DNA from: Sipunculus nudus
Taxonomy: Eukaryota > Annelida > Sipuncula > Golfingiida > Sipunculidae
Direction: 5' to 3'
NCBI GenBank assembly: GCA_026874595.1
Contig: CM049313.1
Location: 18,785,508-18,849,507, forward strand
Length of the DNA: 64,000 nucleotides
The translations under genes and the position numbers were made by a program. Within the stretch, counting starts at the first letter, position 1. Every line of letters starts with the position of its first letter. Below the pieces are notes generated by a model. It did not search any database. It saw nothing but the letters and a program-made list of their open reading frames with translations, and had not been told where the DNA came from. Below, piece by piece: positions 13,026 through 23,850 of the stretch.

Positions 13026-16000
13026 ACCGCACTGCGTTGTCAATCTGTCACTGTAAAAATCATTACTCAGTCATGCACCAGAGGACGCTCTATGCAGGAC
13101 CGACAGCCAGGATCTATGGGGCAATGTTTTCCTAAATATTTCCTCATAAGATCGGGGTTAGAACTTTCAAATGGAAATCCCATTACTTTTCAATCATACA
13201 AAGGCCTGGAATAAAAGAATCGATTCTAAAATTGATTAAATTAAAAACAAAAGAAATCAAATAGGATAAAACTGATGTTTATTTGATGATTAAAATTATT
13301 AATTCTTTGCCAAATGAGAATATCTGGTGGCAACAGGTGGCCAGCATGCATTTTATGCATATGTAAGACTCACTGAGACTGATGTTCATAAAGAGTCTGG
13401 GTTTAAATTAGCTGTAGTATATGACCAATGAGGTATGCAGATATACGGAGTTACAGGCATCAAGACAGCAGGGATTCTCAATTGAGTCCTTAAGCCCATC
13501 TCCTCAACCAAACAACTGTTATTGTTCAGGTAAAGAGAATTACCCGATTATCAAAATCATAAAGATGTCTCAAGCTGCTGCTGACGATGATGATGATGAT
13601 TATGACGACGACGATGATGATGATAATGCCAACTATGATGATGATGATGACGATTTTGATGATGGCAACGATGACGACGACGATGATTATGTTAATGACG
13701 ACGACGATGATGGCGATGACGATAATGACAATGACGATTATGACGACGACGACGATTACGATGATAATGATGATGATGACGACGATTATTATGATGACTA
13801 TGATGTTTACGATAATGATTAACAAATATTGCACTTCAATATTATCAAAATCTTTGAAAACAATACTGTGTATAATTTACCGTGTATGATACCACATTTA
13901 CAAGTTACTATTACGGTATTCCCCGTTATGAAACCATGTACATTTTACATTGTCCTTTCTAGAAGCCAGAGTTCTCTCTCTTGTGCACACTTTCACCTTT
14001 CAGGTTTCAAATTATAAGAATCTATAGCTTCGGATTTCTTGCCAAATGTCCATTCGTTTGATACGCTCAATGAGATCATTAAGATGTGCTCAACAGAGTA
14101 TTACAAAATCAATACCAGTGTGCCGGCAACTAATGAGTTTTTCCCAGTCTCATCAGCCTTACAAAGAGGACTGTTTTGGTTAAAGGAATTCCTTATTGAG
14201 ACCTTTGGCCATTGGGTTCTGCTGACTCATTCAGTGCTTCAAAACATTAACATTCAATCACTGGGAAAACTCGTGCCTCCCGACATCGCTCTTATTACAG
14301 AACATGACTGAGGAGGAATCGATCGGTATACATGTGGGAGCTTTGCTTGGAATTAGTGGCTTCCTCGAGGACAGCCAGATGTAAAATTCACTGATGAAAG
14401 ACGCGAGGACAACGTTCTTTCCAATTTGTTCTTATACAGGTCCATCGGAAGCGATTGTTCTTCTGTCTGACCTTACAGCAGAACTATATATAGTACCAGA
14501 AGCGGATCCAGGGGGAGGGGGAGGGATTGGACCAAGGGACTTTGTTTCGGTTTTGTCATTAGTCCTCCTGAGTTGGACCCCTCCTTTTCCTTAATCCTGG
14601 ATCCGCCCCTGACAGTCGATGCAACCACCAGAGGGCGCTCACCTTTTTTTGGAGATCTTTATTCCAAAAGTCAGTTTATTTTGAAAATTGACTTGTCGGT
14701 GACTCAACCAAGTACTCTGGCAATAAGATGTAAAAATAGCCAGTACCATATCTTCCAAAGTATTTTGGAGAACCAAACAATTTATTATCAGAGAAAACAG
14801 TCTACTTTTGTCACGACATGTTGTCTAGATGACATTGTCAAGGACAAGTTTTGACAGACTTTGATTGGAAGCTGGTAGCACTTGGTCCCATAAATATTAT
14901 AAAATGTATCGTCTGCTAAAAGACGCATCGTCCAGAAAGTCACACAATATATACATTAAATAAATTTAATCAAATATTTCTTTTTCTATTGCCAAAGAGT
15001 TCATCATGTTATTTTTCAGTAGCATAATGAATGGAAATAATATCATTTCATAAATAACACCAAAACCGATAGCCGCTCCGTAGTGGGACGGACTATAATA
15101 GTAACGGGCCTATCTGTGTCGACCAATGAAAACTATCCTTCTCTCCTACGTAAAAGAGGAAAGAAAATGTTTCTACTTTGTCAGTATGGAGAAAAGGGAA
15201 AGACAAGAAACTTGCAAAACGGAAGTCCCGTTTGACATGCGCAAGGAATTCCCTCCAGTAAGGTCTCTCCAGCAGACGGACAAGTGCCCAGTAATTTCGT
15301 GTCACGAATAACCTGGTGACCAATCAACAATGGCCCAGACTGGATAAAGAACAATACCCGGTCATGAGCAGGCCATTAAAATGAGAAGCAAAAGCTTTAA
15401 TTGGCCAATGAGATGATTCAATATGTCTGACCAATCAGAACCATGGTTTCATTCTCTAGGAACAGACTCTGTTGTGGTGAGTCTGTGGAAGAGGCTTAAG
15501 GTAAACTAGATATGATTAGGACCATAAATTAAGGCCCCGCTTCTAAAGATGGTTACCATGTGTAACCATATTGGATTTCTGACCAATTTTAAGTTCGATA
15601 GCTTGTATCCTTTCATCGGTCACAATTTTCATTAAAAAATTATGACAGTTGGTTAATTTGTTCTTTGGACAGACGGCTCGAAAAGAAATTCAAAATAGTT
15701 GTCTTACTGCTATATTGGCTCGACGGGTCTGAAATTCGATAGCGCACATTGTCTGTTACGGACCAATCATCAGTGTAATTTCACGGGCTTATATGGGCGG
15801 AAAAGCGTGACGTAGGGATGGACCTACGGTCCGGTTACTGTTAGGCTTCCGCCTAGTTGGGGTCCTAATTACAGTTCATGGTATGCCCGTAATGTTATGG
15901 GAAATGTACCTTGGCTTAATTAATTTCTACAATATTTCAGCTCGCTGTGGCGTTAAATTCTCAAAATAAAATTATGGGCAACTGCCGACCTTTAAATTGA

Positions 16001-16379
16001 ATTTATTTCAAAATTACAGTGTGATTCATTCATTGTTTCATACTCTTAGGTTAAAAGTATCCAGTGTTTGAATGTCACAGTGTTTATAATCAAAAGCCAC
16101 GTGAACTAATATATTAACTAAATGATTCATATGGATATAAATACGTTCCGCGGTAAAGAAACGTTAAGAGCTGAAGTGAATATCGTCGTTCATTTATGCT
16201 TAATATGTAGTCAAATCTCAAGTTGTCTCTGCAACTGAAACAGGATATAAAAAGCAACAGTATTATATTAAAAGATGAATCATGTAGGTGATGGGACACG
16301 TTTCGTTTTTTAATTTATATCTTTATATGATATAAACATTAACATCAAAACACTCCCAGATTGATGGTATGGAGGAATG
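13026..16379. other. Intergenic DNA between HCN and the LTR element
   Basis: No gene was recognised. It contains the GAY trinucleotide array (13583-13815), a small GGATCC-centred inverted repeat at about 14503-14612 (CGGATCCAGG on the left, GGATCCGCCCCTG on the right) resembling a widespread MITE terminus, and a segment at about 15523-15860 with TTAGGACC near its start and GGTCCTAA near its end that may be another MITE. No target duplication was found for either. Confidence 0.45.
13583..13815. repeat. (GAY)n trinucleotide array
   Basis: About 230 bp consist mainly of GAT and GAC triplets, with scattered TAT, AAT and GGC interruptions. In one frame it reads as poly-aspartate, in others as Met/Thr- or Ile/Val-rich. 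All frames are open because the triplet lacks stops, so this is simple-sequence DNA rather than a gene. Confidence 0.9.
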
Positions 16380-16384
16380 CCTTG
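16380..16384. repeat. Target-site duplication (left) of the LTR retrotransposon
   Basis: CCTTG immediately precedes the TGTTACGG terminus at 16385, and CCTTG follows the other LTR at 23070-23074. The duplication is 4 or 5 bp, depending on whether the last LTR base (expected A, here C at 23070) mutated or is part of the duplication. Confidence 0.75.
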
Positions 16385-17164
16385 TGTTACGGAACCTAAT
16401 ATAAACAGATCACGTATGCGTGATGAACACAAATTCTGTAACGGAGATAAAAAAATCAGATTCTGTAACACTGGGCAGCGGGAAATGTCTAGGGGAATGA
16501 ATAAAGAAGTCAGTGGTTTTTTGTTGACAAATAACTATAATTTATTCTTAAAACAACCCTAACAATACAATACACCAAATCAATACAATTATACAGTAAA
16601 ACAGCGTTATAGCGACAAGTCAATTAAATAACACAGAAAGATAATGGTACATTACCTGAATACCAATACAGTCACCACGATAAGTCTTTAAATGTAAACT
16701 CTCGTAGAAGGACAGTCCTGTGGAAAGTTCTTGCAACAACACAGAAAGTAAACTGAAGTCCAAATGAATAAAATCCAGGATAAAAATGTATAATTGCCGC
16801 ATTCGTCGGATAAGGTCTTAGAATCTGACACACGCTTCTGTGTCCGCTGGTATCTGCTCTGCTGTCTGCCCCCTGGTTCTAAACAACAGCCCCTTTATAT
16901 ACCTTTACACCCCGAGCCGGAAATTTTCCGCTTTTCGAACAGTCTATAAGGACCCTACTCCACAGTAAACACGCGTTTCAGGAATTCTCTAGAAAGACAT
17001 CGCTGTGTATATACACAGACCAGGCTCATCACGTGACAGACGACCAAGCGTGAAAGCTCAAGGCTAACATGACAACGAGAGTTCAACCAGTACGGACAAA
17101 ACACAAAATGCAACAACAACACGAGTTACGCCCGTGTCACACAAAAAAATGAGCACCTGTAACA
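16385..17164 (-). repeat. 3' LTR of the Gmr1-like element (780 bp)
   Basis: It starts TGTTACGGAACC and ends CACCTGTAACA on the + strand. It is near-identical over most of its length to 22386-23070 and 30759-31566. It retains a block at about 16884-16977 that is missing from the 5' LTR. Confidence 0.93.
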
Positions 17165-17175
17165 CTCCCCCTCCT
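17165..17175 (-). other. Polypurine tract of the LTR element
   Basis: The - strand reads AGGAGGGGGAG directly against the 3' LTR. This is the expected plus-strand primer for reverse transcription and confirms the element's orientation. Confidence 0.8.
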
Positions 17176-17343
17176 GTAAGAAAAAAAAGAAAATTTCCTC
17201 GGAAAACTTTCTTTTTGCGATCACAATCACTAAAATTTTTACAACATCTCAAAATCATCTTATCTACAACATTACATAAACATCCTGTTTACAACATTTC
17301 ATAAACATCTCGATAAGCAATCAGCAAGTACATTGTCTTTTCC

Positions 17344-17770
17344 TTAAATGTGTATGATATCAAGATTGTAATCCTGTAAGAACAAACTCCATCTCAACAA
17401 TCTTTGATTTTTACACTTCAACTTGTTCATGAACGTGAGGGGATTGTGATCACTGAAGACAATGAAAGGCCTGACTGATGAAGTAACTTCAAAATGTTGC
17501 AACGCCAAAATTAAAGCCAAACATTCTTTTTCAATAGTGGAGTAGTTTTTCTGGTTTGCATTAAACTTTCTTGAAAAATAAAAAATTGGATGATCTATGC
17601 CATCATTGCCTTCTTGAAACAACACAGCACCAACAGCAGTATCACTAGCATCTACAGCTAACTTAAAAGGTACAGAAAAGTCTGGAGCTGCTAAAACTGG
17701 TGAAATTTGCAGAATTGCTTTCAAATTCTGAAATGCACTTTCACACTGAACACTCCATACAAAATTTGTT
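17344..17770 (-). pseudogene. RNase H domain (RT connection/RNase H) of the Gmr1-like pol
   Basis: On the - strand the frame reads from ISPVLAAPDFS through LAVDASDTAVGAVLFQ, the first catalytic Asp region of Ty3-type RNase H. It continues with IFYFSRKFN, STIEKECLAL (catalytic Glu) and FIVFSDHNPLTFM (catalytic Asp), and ends at a stop near the polypurine tract. This is the usual RT-associated RNase H that removes the RNA template. It is separated from RT by a frameshift near 17770-17725. As the last pol domain before the 3' LTR, it shows that no integrase lies downstream, which fixes the Gmr1-type order. Confidence 0.88.
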
Positions 17771-18850
17771 TCTTCTTTAACAAATTAGTCAAAGGTTCAG
17801 CTACAGCAGAAAAATTTGGACAAAACTTCCTGTAGTATCCAACCATACCAAGAAAACGCATTATTTGCTTTTTGTTTTCTGTTCTAGGAAATGCAGAAAT
17901 AGCACTTATCTTAGCATCAACAGGTTTTACCTGACCCTGCCCTACAAAATGAACCAAAAATGTTACTTGTGCATGACAAAACTCATATTTCTCTAAGTTG
18001 ACGGTCAGACGTGCTTCACTGAGTCTTTCGAAGAAGTCGCGAAGAATTTGCAGATGTTTCTCCCAGCTGTCGCTGTACACGATAAGGTCATCAATATATG
18101 CGTCGCAGCCCTGAATGTCCTTGACAACCATATGGATGAGGCGCTGGAACGTGGCTGGCGAGTTCTTCATGCCAAACGGCATAACTTTATACTGGTACAG
18201 TCCTTTGCGGCGTCACAAATGCGGACACTTCTTTCGCTCGATCTGCCAGCGGAACTTGCCAGAATCCTTTTAGCAAGTCAAACTTGGAGACATATCTGGA
18301 GATACCGACTCTATCAATACAATCATCGATCCTCGGAATCGGGAACGTGTCAGTCTTGGTGACAGAGCTCAGTTTTCGATAATCTGTGTACATACGGTAA
18401 CTTCCATCAGGTTTTGGCACAAGAATACATGGTGAACTCCAGTTACTGTTACTAGGTTCAATATTGTCCAGCAAATATTGAATCTCATCCTGTAGATACT
18501 TTTGCTTTTCTGGATTCAGTCTATATGGATGTTGCTTGACTGCGCTTGCCTCGCCAACATCGACGTCATGGCACAACATATTAGTTCGCGTTGGAATGTC
18601 ACTAAACAAATGTTCATAATTCCGCAGCAGGTTCTTTAGGTCTTGTTGTTGTTGTGCGGTAAGGTGTGACAGTTTGGCATCCAGATTTTTAAGCACGTCT
18701 GAGTTTTTTAATGGTACTGCACCACACTGAATGTCTACATCACACTTACATTCAGTGTCTACTTTAACTGGGTCAGGGTCAGTGTTTACACAATTTACAG
18801 CAGTAACATTTTGTACAACATCTGATGTGCTATTTCTGTCATAATATGGT
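17725..18850 (-). pseudogene. Reverse transcriptase domain of the Gmr1-like pol, frameshifted
   Basis: In order on the - strand: a linker (LTAQQQQDLKNLL, HLFSDIP), the RT fingers SNWSSPCILVPKPDGSYR, a DYRKL motif, FDLLKGFWQVPL, PFGMKNSPATFQRL, and the catalytic DAYIDDLIVYS box. The thumb follows, with FLGMVGYYRKFCPNFS. All are standard for Ty3/gypsy RTs. The frame breaks near 18185-18205, between the palm segments, and again near 17770, so no intact polymerase can be made. It lies just downstream of the integrase C-terminus (LCHVNMLKPYYD near 18840-18890). Confidence 0.9.
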
Positions 18851-20143
18851 TTCAACATGTTAACATGGCACAGTTGTTTCTTCTTACGTCTATCTGGTGT
18901 CAACAGTATGTAATTTAAATCACTGATTTTCTTGTCAACAATGCAAGGACCAAATTACCTAGCTTGCAGAGGTCTGCCAGGGATGGGAAGTAAGGCAAGG
19001 ACTTTTCACCAGGCTCAAACGTCCTACTTACAGTGTGCTTGTCATACTTTGTTTTCATTTTACATTGTGCAGATTTTAGATTTGACTTTGCAATCTCACA
19101 AGCATTGTGTATTTTAGTGCGAAAGTCTGAGACATACTGCAGTAAACTAAGAGAATCAGGATTTTCAAACAAGAGTTTTTCTTTAAGCAGTTTCATTGGA
19201 CCTCGAACGGAGTGTCCAAAAACTAGTTCAAAGGGACTGAAACCCAAGGACTCTTGAAAGGATTCTCTGACAGCAAACAGCAATAGATGGATTCCTTCAT
19301 CCCAGTCTTTCTGTGTGTAATAACAATAAGTTCTGATCATGTTTTTTAATGTCTGGTGAAAACGCTCGAGGGCGCCCTGACTTTCAGGATAGTATGGCGA
19401 AGTGCTGTACTGTTTTATATCTAGCTCAAGCATAACTTGTTGGAATAAGCCAGACATAAAATTAGACCCTTGGTCAGACTGGACGGATTTTGGTAATCCA
19501 AAAGTTGTAAAAAAAACTTGGTCAGAGCTTTGACAACACTTTTGGCATTAATTTTGTGCAATGGTATTGCTTCAGGGAACCTGGTAGATGCGCACATAAT
19601 TGTCAGCAAGTACTCATGTCCAGATTTTTGTTTTAGGCAGTGGCCCAACACAATCAACAATAATCCTACTGAACGGTTCCTCGAAAGCAGGAATTGGCCT
19701 AAGTGGGGCCTTAGGAGGATTCTGATTGGGCTTGCCTACCATCTGACATGCATGGCATGATTTACAATATTTCACAACAACTTTCCTGAGGTTAGGCCAA
19801 TAGAAGTGTGTACTAACTTTCTGATAAGTTTTATTTATACGTAATGGCCAGACAAAAGGGCCTCATGTGTCATGCTCAGAACTTGACTGCGAAAGCTTTT
19901 GGGCATCACTATTTGATGTTTGATGGCCCACTCATCATCAGCGCATACATCAGGTGGTCGCCATTTATGCATAAGCACTCCATTTTTGACATAGAAACAA
20001 ACTGGGTTCTGTGACAGCTCATCTTTAGAAACTGCCCTGGGAAACAAATGCTGTTCCTCGATAAGTTCTGACCTTGAGAATGCTGCATCCTGTACGGGCG
20101 AGAGTGACTCCCAGAGTGTTATTATACTGACCATTATCCTCAT
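18840..20143 (-). pseudogene. Integrase of the Gmr1-like pol, located upstream of RT; frameshifted
   Basis: The N-terminal HHCC zinc domain is visible in pieces (MTHEALLSGH near 19840-19860 for the histidines; a CX2C string, CKSCHACQ, in another frame near 19745-19775). The DDE core follows: a first Asp just before the SGHEYLLTIMCASTRFPEA segment, the second in a SDQG-like string near 19480 (frameshifted), and the Glu in YYPESQGALERFHQTLKN. The C-terminal part (FEPGE then TPDRRKKKQLCHVNMLKPYY) resembles the GPY/F-type tail. Frames break near 19840, 19660, 19440 and 18910. Integrase inserts the cDNA into the genome; its position before RT is the diagnostic oddity of this element. Confidence 0.88.
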
Positions 20144-20690
20144 GTGTGTTTTTCTTGGCCATAGATCTAGTTACAGCACATGAAGGATACAAACCAGGAA
20201 TTTCCTGACTTTCCGGATCAGTGTCCTGATCAAGTGACGGCTTTTCTGTTACTATTGGTACAGGCTGTACTTTATCACCTGCAACATCATTGCCTAGTAG
20301 CAACTTAATTCCCTTAAAGGGTAAAGTAGTTCTTATGCCCACAGTATTATTCCCAGAAATCAAATCTGACTTTAAATGGATACTGTGAAGTGGAACTGAA
20401 GTGTGCCTGTCTGAAAACACACCATAAACAAGTGCATGTGCACCAGTAAATGACCTATTAGAAAATGGCAAAGTATTTGCTAACATGAGAGTCTGGCCTG
20501 AACCTGTGTCCCTCAAAATTCTAATAGGGGTAGAATCTGAAAAATCACTTGAAAGTGATACAAAACCATCATGTATGAATGGCTCAAATAACTTCATTTC
20601 AGAGTCAGGAGAGGAATCTACTACCTCACCCTCATCAAACAAAGAACTGACATTGAAGGTGTCAGTCATAAACTCTGTTTTCAGAGTCAT
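20100..20690 (-). pseudogene. Aspartic protease region of the Gmr1-like element
   Basis: The - strand reading frame contains the retropepsin active-site triad in IRILRDTGSGQTLML (Asp61-Thr-Gly counted from the frame's first Met at 20690). A downstream flap-like stretch and IKLLLGNDVAGDKV follow, the latter matching the conserved ILG(N)D motif near the end of such proteases. It would cleave the Gag-Pol precursor. The frame shifts into the integrase N-terminal region around 20100-20140. Confidence 0.8.
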
Positions 20691-20835
20691 CCAAGGAATC
20701 TACATCCTTTTTATCATCAAACTCCTCATGGGAGTCAACAGAGGAATTTTCCTCAGAGAAACAAACTTTTGTTTGTCATAAGAGGACCTGGCCTCATTTG
20801 AAATACTCTCGCAAGAGTCATAAAAGGACTTAGCC

Positions 20836-21195
20836 TTATTTAGAGAGCACTCCTCCCAATAGTCTTGAAAAGGACCTAGCCTTATTTAATTCCTCACAGG
20901 AATCAACTGAGGTTTTTACCCCGCAATCTACGGATTCTTCTTTGGATTTAGCCGGCACTTGGGCCTCCGTAGCATCAAACTCTTTATTTGAGTCAACAAA
21001 GGAGTTGAACCCCTTATTTACATGAAAAGAGCCATGCTCTTGTACTATGCTATGCATAGATTTTGAAACAAAACCAGAAGGTTTGCTATTTGGTCTATTC
21101 GCAAGTTTCCAGCAGTCAGATATTAGATGACCTTCCTTCTTGCAGTAATTACAGATTTTCTTTAAAAAAGACTGGTCTTTGTTGGACTTAGACAC
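20836..21195 (-). pseudogene. Nucleocapsid-like segment with one CCHC zinc knuckle
   Basis: The - strand frame includes CNYCKKEGHLISDC (21112-21153), a classic CX2CX4HX4C zinc knuckle that binds the element's RNA. Around it the sequence is Lys/Ser-rich and then acidic, leading toward the protease. A break separates it from the capsid-like part upstream. Confidence 0.85.
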
Positions 21196-21493
21196 AGTGG
21201 ACGTGGACTGAGGTGTAGCTATGGGCTTTGCTGAACTATCAGGACTACTAGTACTGGGTGACTGCGCTGTAAACTTCTTTTGACCATACTGATTTACATT
21301 CTTGTTTGTGAATGACTGGTTTGATTAGCTAGTAAAGGACATTTTGTGTGTCAATGAATAATCATCAGCTAACTGAGCAGCAATGTCAAGTGTTTCAGGA
21401 ATTTTCTCATCGAGAAAAGTTTAACATCTGCATTAATGCAGCGCTTAAATTCTTCAAGCAAAATCAACTGGCGCAAATTGTCATAATCTTTCA

Positions 21494-22220
21494 TTACATT
21501 TTTAGAACTACACCAGCGATCAAACAACTGCTCTTTTTTCCTAGCAAATTCAACGTAGGTCTATTCTTTGCGCTTTTCCCAATATCTGAATTTCTGGCGG
21601 TAAGCCTCTGAAACTTACCTAAACCTTTTAGAATTAACCGTTTTACCAGGTCATAGTCAGCAGCAGCTTCTACTGAAAGCTCTGTATAAATTTCTCTGGC
21701 CTTGCCAGTCAATACACTTTGTAACAGCATAGTCCAATTTTCCTTAGGCCATTTTAAATTTTCAGCTACCTTCTCAAAGTGCAAGAAATATTTATCAACC
21801 TCTTTATCTTGAACAGGTGGGACAATCTAATGTGTTTAGTAACATCAAAACTGTGAGTTGGGGCAGCACTTAAACTACGTTCTACTTTTAGTCTTTCTAA
21901 CTCCAGTCGTTTTCACTCAACTTCTTTTTCTTTGTCTAATTCTAACTGTTTTAATGCTAGCTCATGTTGCATTTCTAACTTCTATAATTCCAATTGCATG
22001 GCAAGGCTATCATTTTTTTATGATTCAACTTCAGTCTCTTCAATTAAACCTTTGCTAATAAGATCTTGCATGATTTTAGCAATGATATCAGGCTTTCTCA
22101 AAGCTTTTTAACATTTAGCCCTAAGTTTTGTCCCAAACGCAACAACTGGTCTTTTGACAACTGTTCAAGTTGATCAGGGTCCGGATCGTCAACAAATGTC
22201 TCAGGTTTGAAATCTGCCAT
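21494..22220 (-). pseudogene. Gag of the Gmr1-like element: coiled-coil and SCAN-like capsid region, broken
   Basis: The start codon is at 22218-22220 (MADFKPETFVDD), about 140 bp downstream of the primer-binding site. A charged, Glu/Lys/Leu-rich probable coiled coil follows around 21880-22060, then a capsid segment HFEKVAENLKWPKENWTMLL, then LTGKAREIYTEL. The W...LL...L.GKA...Y..L pattern resembles the capsid C-terminal/SCAN fold, and vertebrate SCAN domains are reported to derive from Gmr1-like Gag. Frameshifts (near 22107 and 21610) and an in-frame stop (near 21918) break the gene. Confidence 0.75.
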
Positions 22221-22361
22221 GTTAAGATGTCAAAACAATAACAAAAAACCACTGTGATAAATCCTGTAAACAATGTACTGTAAACTATATGTAATCTTGT
22301 AAACAAGGTATGATATAACAATGTCCAGGTCAAGGGTTAATAAATTTGAAAACTATTAAGC

Positions 22362-22379
22362 ATCCCGGACGAGTCCCCA
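22362..22379 (-). other. Primer-binding site of the LTR element
   Basis: On the - strand, six bases after the 5' LTR, the sequence is TGGGGACTCGTCCGGGAT. It starts with the TGG expected from a tRNA CCA end and differs at one position from the tRNA-Pro primer site known from murine leukaemia-type retroviruses. A proline tRNA primer is therefore likely. The host tRNA set would be needed for proof. Confidence 0.75.
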
Positions 22380-22385
22380 ATTTTA

Positions 22386-23070
22386 TGTTACGGAACCTAA
22401 TGTTAACAGATCACGTATGCGTGATGAACACAAATTCTGTAACGGAGATAAAAAAATCAGATTCTGTAACACTAGGCAGCGGGAAATGTCTAGGGGAATG
22501 AAAAAAGAAGTCAGTGGGTTTTTGTTAACAAATAACTATAATTTATTCTTAAAACAACCCTAACAATACAATACACTAAATCAATACAATTATACAGTAA
22601 AACAGCGGTATAGCAACAAGTCAATACAATCACAGAGAAAATAATGTATGTGCACAGTACCTGGTATCAACACCATCACCACGATAAGTCCTTTAAATGT
22701 AAACTCTCGTAGAATGACAGTCTTGTGGAAAGTTCTTGCAACAACACAGAAAGTAAACTGAAGTCCAAATGAATAAAATCCAGGATGAAAATGTATAATT
22801 GCCGCATTCGTCGGATAAGGTCTTAGAATCTGACACACGCTTCTGTGTCCGCTGGTATCTGCTCTGCTGTCTGCCCCCTGGTTCAGGAATTCTCTAGAAA
22901 GACATATCGCTGTGTATCTACACAGACCAGGCTCATCACGTGAAACACGACCAAGCATGAAATCTCAAGGCCCACATGACAACGAGAGTTCAACCAGTAC
23001 GGACCAAACACAAAATGCAACAACAACACGAGTTACGCCCGTGTCACAATATAAAAGAGCACCTGTAACC
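22386..23070 (-). repeat. 5' LTR of the Gmr1-like element (685 bp, internally deleted)
   Basis: Same family as 16385-17164, with TGTTACGG at the low-coordinate end. A block of about 95 bp is missing after CCCCCTGGTTC (near 22883), which accounts for the length difference. The final expected A of the terminus is C. The target duplication CCTTG/CTTG follows. Confidence 0.92.
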
Positions 23071-23419
23071 CTTGTGGCACGTGATTTTGAATGAATATTT
23101 TACACTGTTGTCGGAGTAGGCACTTGTACTTAGTGACACTTGCTTGAGCGATAGTTGGAATCTTGTTAATGTTCTATGTAAGTAGTTTTACCCAGGAAAT
23201 CGTGTTGAATGCGATTCCATAACCACAGCCCAAATACACTGCCTAATACCCGACCTGTTTAAAACAAAACAGTCATAGACGAGCGCGATGCCACTGAATG
23301 GAGAAGGTATCACTTTTACCTCGAATGATACAATAGATACAGCATTTGCTGTAGTGGCTTGGAAGGGACCACACGGGATACTACGGTGGCTCGTATAGCC
23401 CTTTCAGAATTTTATATTT

Positions 23420-23540
23420 ATCTCGTTCCCACGCGATAGTATCTCGAACGATATAATGATCGCGTTGGAACGAGATACTATCGCACGGGAACGAGATACT
23501 ATCACGTGGCAACGAGATAATTACCGCGTGGGAAGATAAA
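23420..23540. repeat. Short array of GGAACGAGATACTATCRC-like units, partly inverted
   Basis: Units of about 22-25 bp read GGAACGAGATACTATCGCAC, GGGAACGAGATACTATCACG, and a diverged third. They are preceded by the inverse form CTCGTTCCCACGCGATAGT. The array can fold into a strong hairpin. Flanks show no terminal repeats that would identify an element. Confidence 0.7.
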
Positions 23541-23639
23541 AAAAATAATTTTCTGTGTGTCCTATACGAACCACCGTAGGGAAACTGTTCCTCCCTTTTT
23601 TTTTACACAATCTTGCGAATAACACAAGCAGGGAAACGA

Positions 23640-23850
23640 AGGACAATATGCACAAGGTACTGCTGAATACTATTGAATACATACAGTTTGTTTTGCATGC
23701 CATGCATACTGCATGGAAGTTGGCATATAAGATTGCGGTGACTGAAAGTTTGAGGGTGCATCTTTTGCGGAAAGGGAAATATGTATTAAAAGCCTTTACG
23801 TTGGAAAAGTGAAAATTTCAAACTATTACGATCGCTGCTAGCGTAGCTGA
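23640..23850 (+). repeat. Dispersed repeat R1, copy 2
   Basis: Same family as 8375-8720. Shared strings are TGACTGAAAGTTT, GCGGAAAGG, TTACGTTGGAAA (TCCGTTGGAAA in copy 1) and GTGAAAATTTCAA, then TATTACGATC. Class unknown. Confidence 0.5.

Larger units (their letters stand above)
16385..23070 (-). mobile_element. Gmr1-like Ty3/gypsy LTR retrotransposon, full length but inactivated
   Basis: A 6.7-kb element on the - strand is bounded by LTRs with TGTTAC...GTAAC(A) termini and a CCTTG target duplication. In transcription order it holds: 5' LTR (22386-23070), primer-binding site (22362-22379), gag with a capsid-like region and a CCHC knuckle, aspartic protease (DTG), integrase, reverse transcriptase (YIDD), RNase H, polypurine tract (17165-17175) and 3' LTR (16385-17164). 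Integrase lies upstream of RT. That is the Ty1/copia order but with Ty3/gypsy-type RT, the hallmark of the Gmr1-like group first described in deuterostomes. No envelope gene is present. Several frameshifts and stops interrupt gag, protease-integrase and RT, and the LTRs differ by substitutions and a ~95-bp deletion, so the copy is old and non-autonomous. Confidence 0.92.

Noticed and set aside
13421-13822. Asp-rich open frame of 133 codons
   Set aside because: It runs across a (GAY)n array, where all frames stay open because the triplets contain no stop. There are no splice signals and no conserved domain.
14391-14420. CTGATGA string as another hammerhead
   Set aside because: There is no GAAA at the right spacing and no stem I or III partners; only the core string matches.
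15523-15860. Possible MITE with TTAGGACC...GGTCCTAA ends
   Set aside because: Similarity between the ends is short and no target duplication is seen; left as a note in the intergenic entry.
16385-23070. Endogenous retrovirus with envelope
   Set aside because: RNase H is followed directly by non-coding sequence, polypurine tract and LTR; there is no room or frame for an envelope gene.
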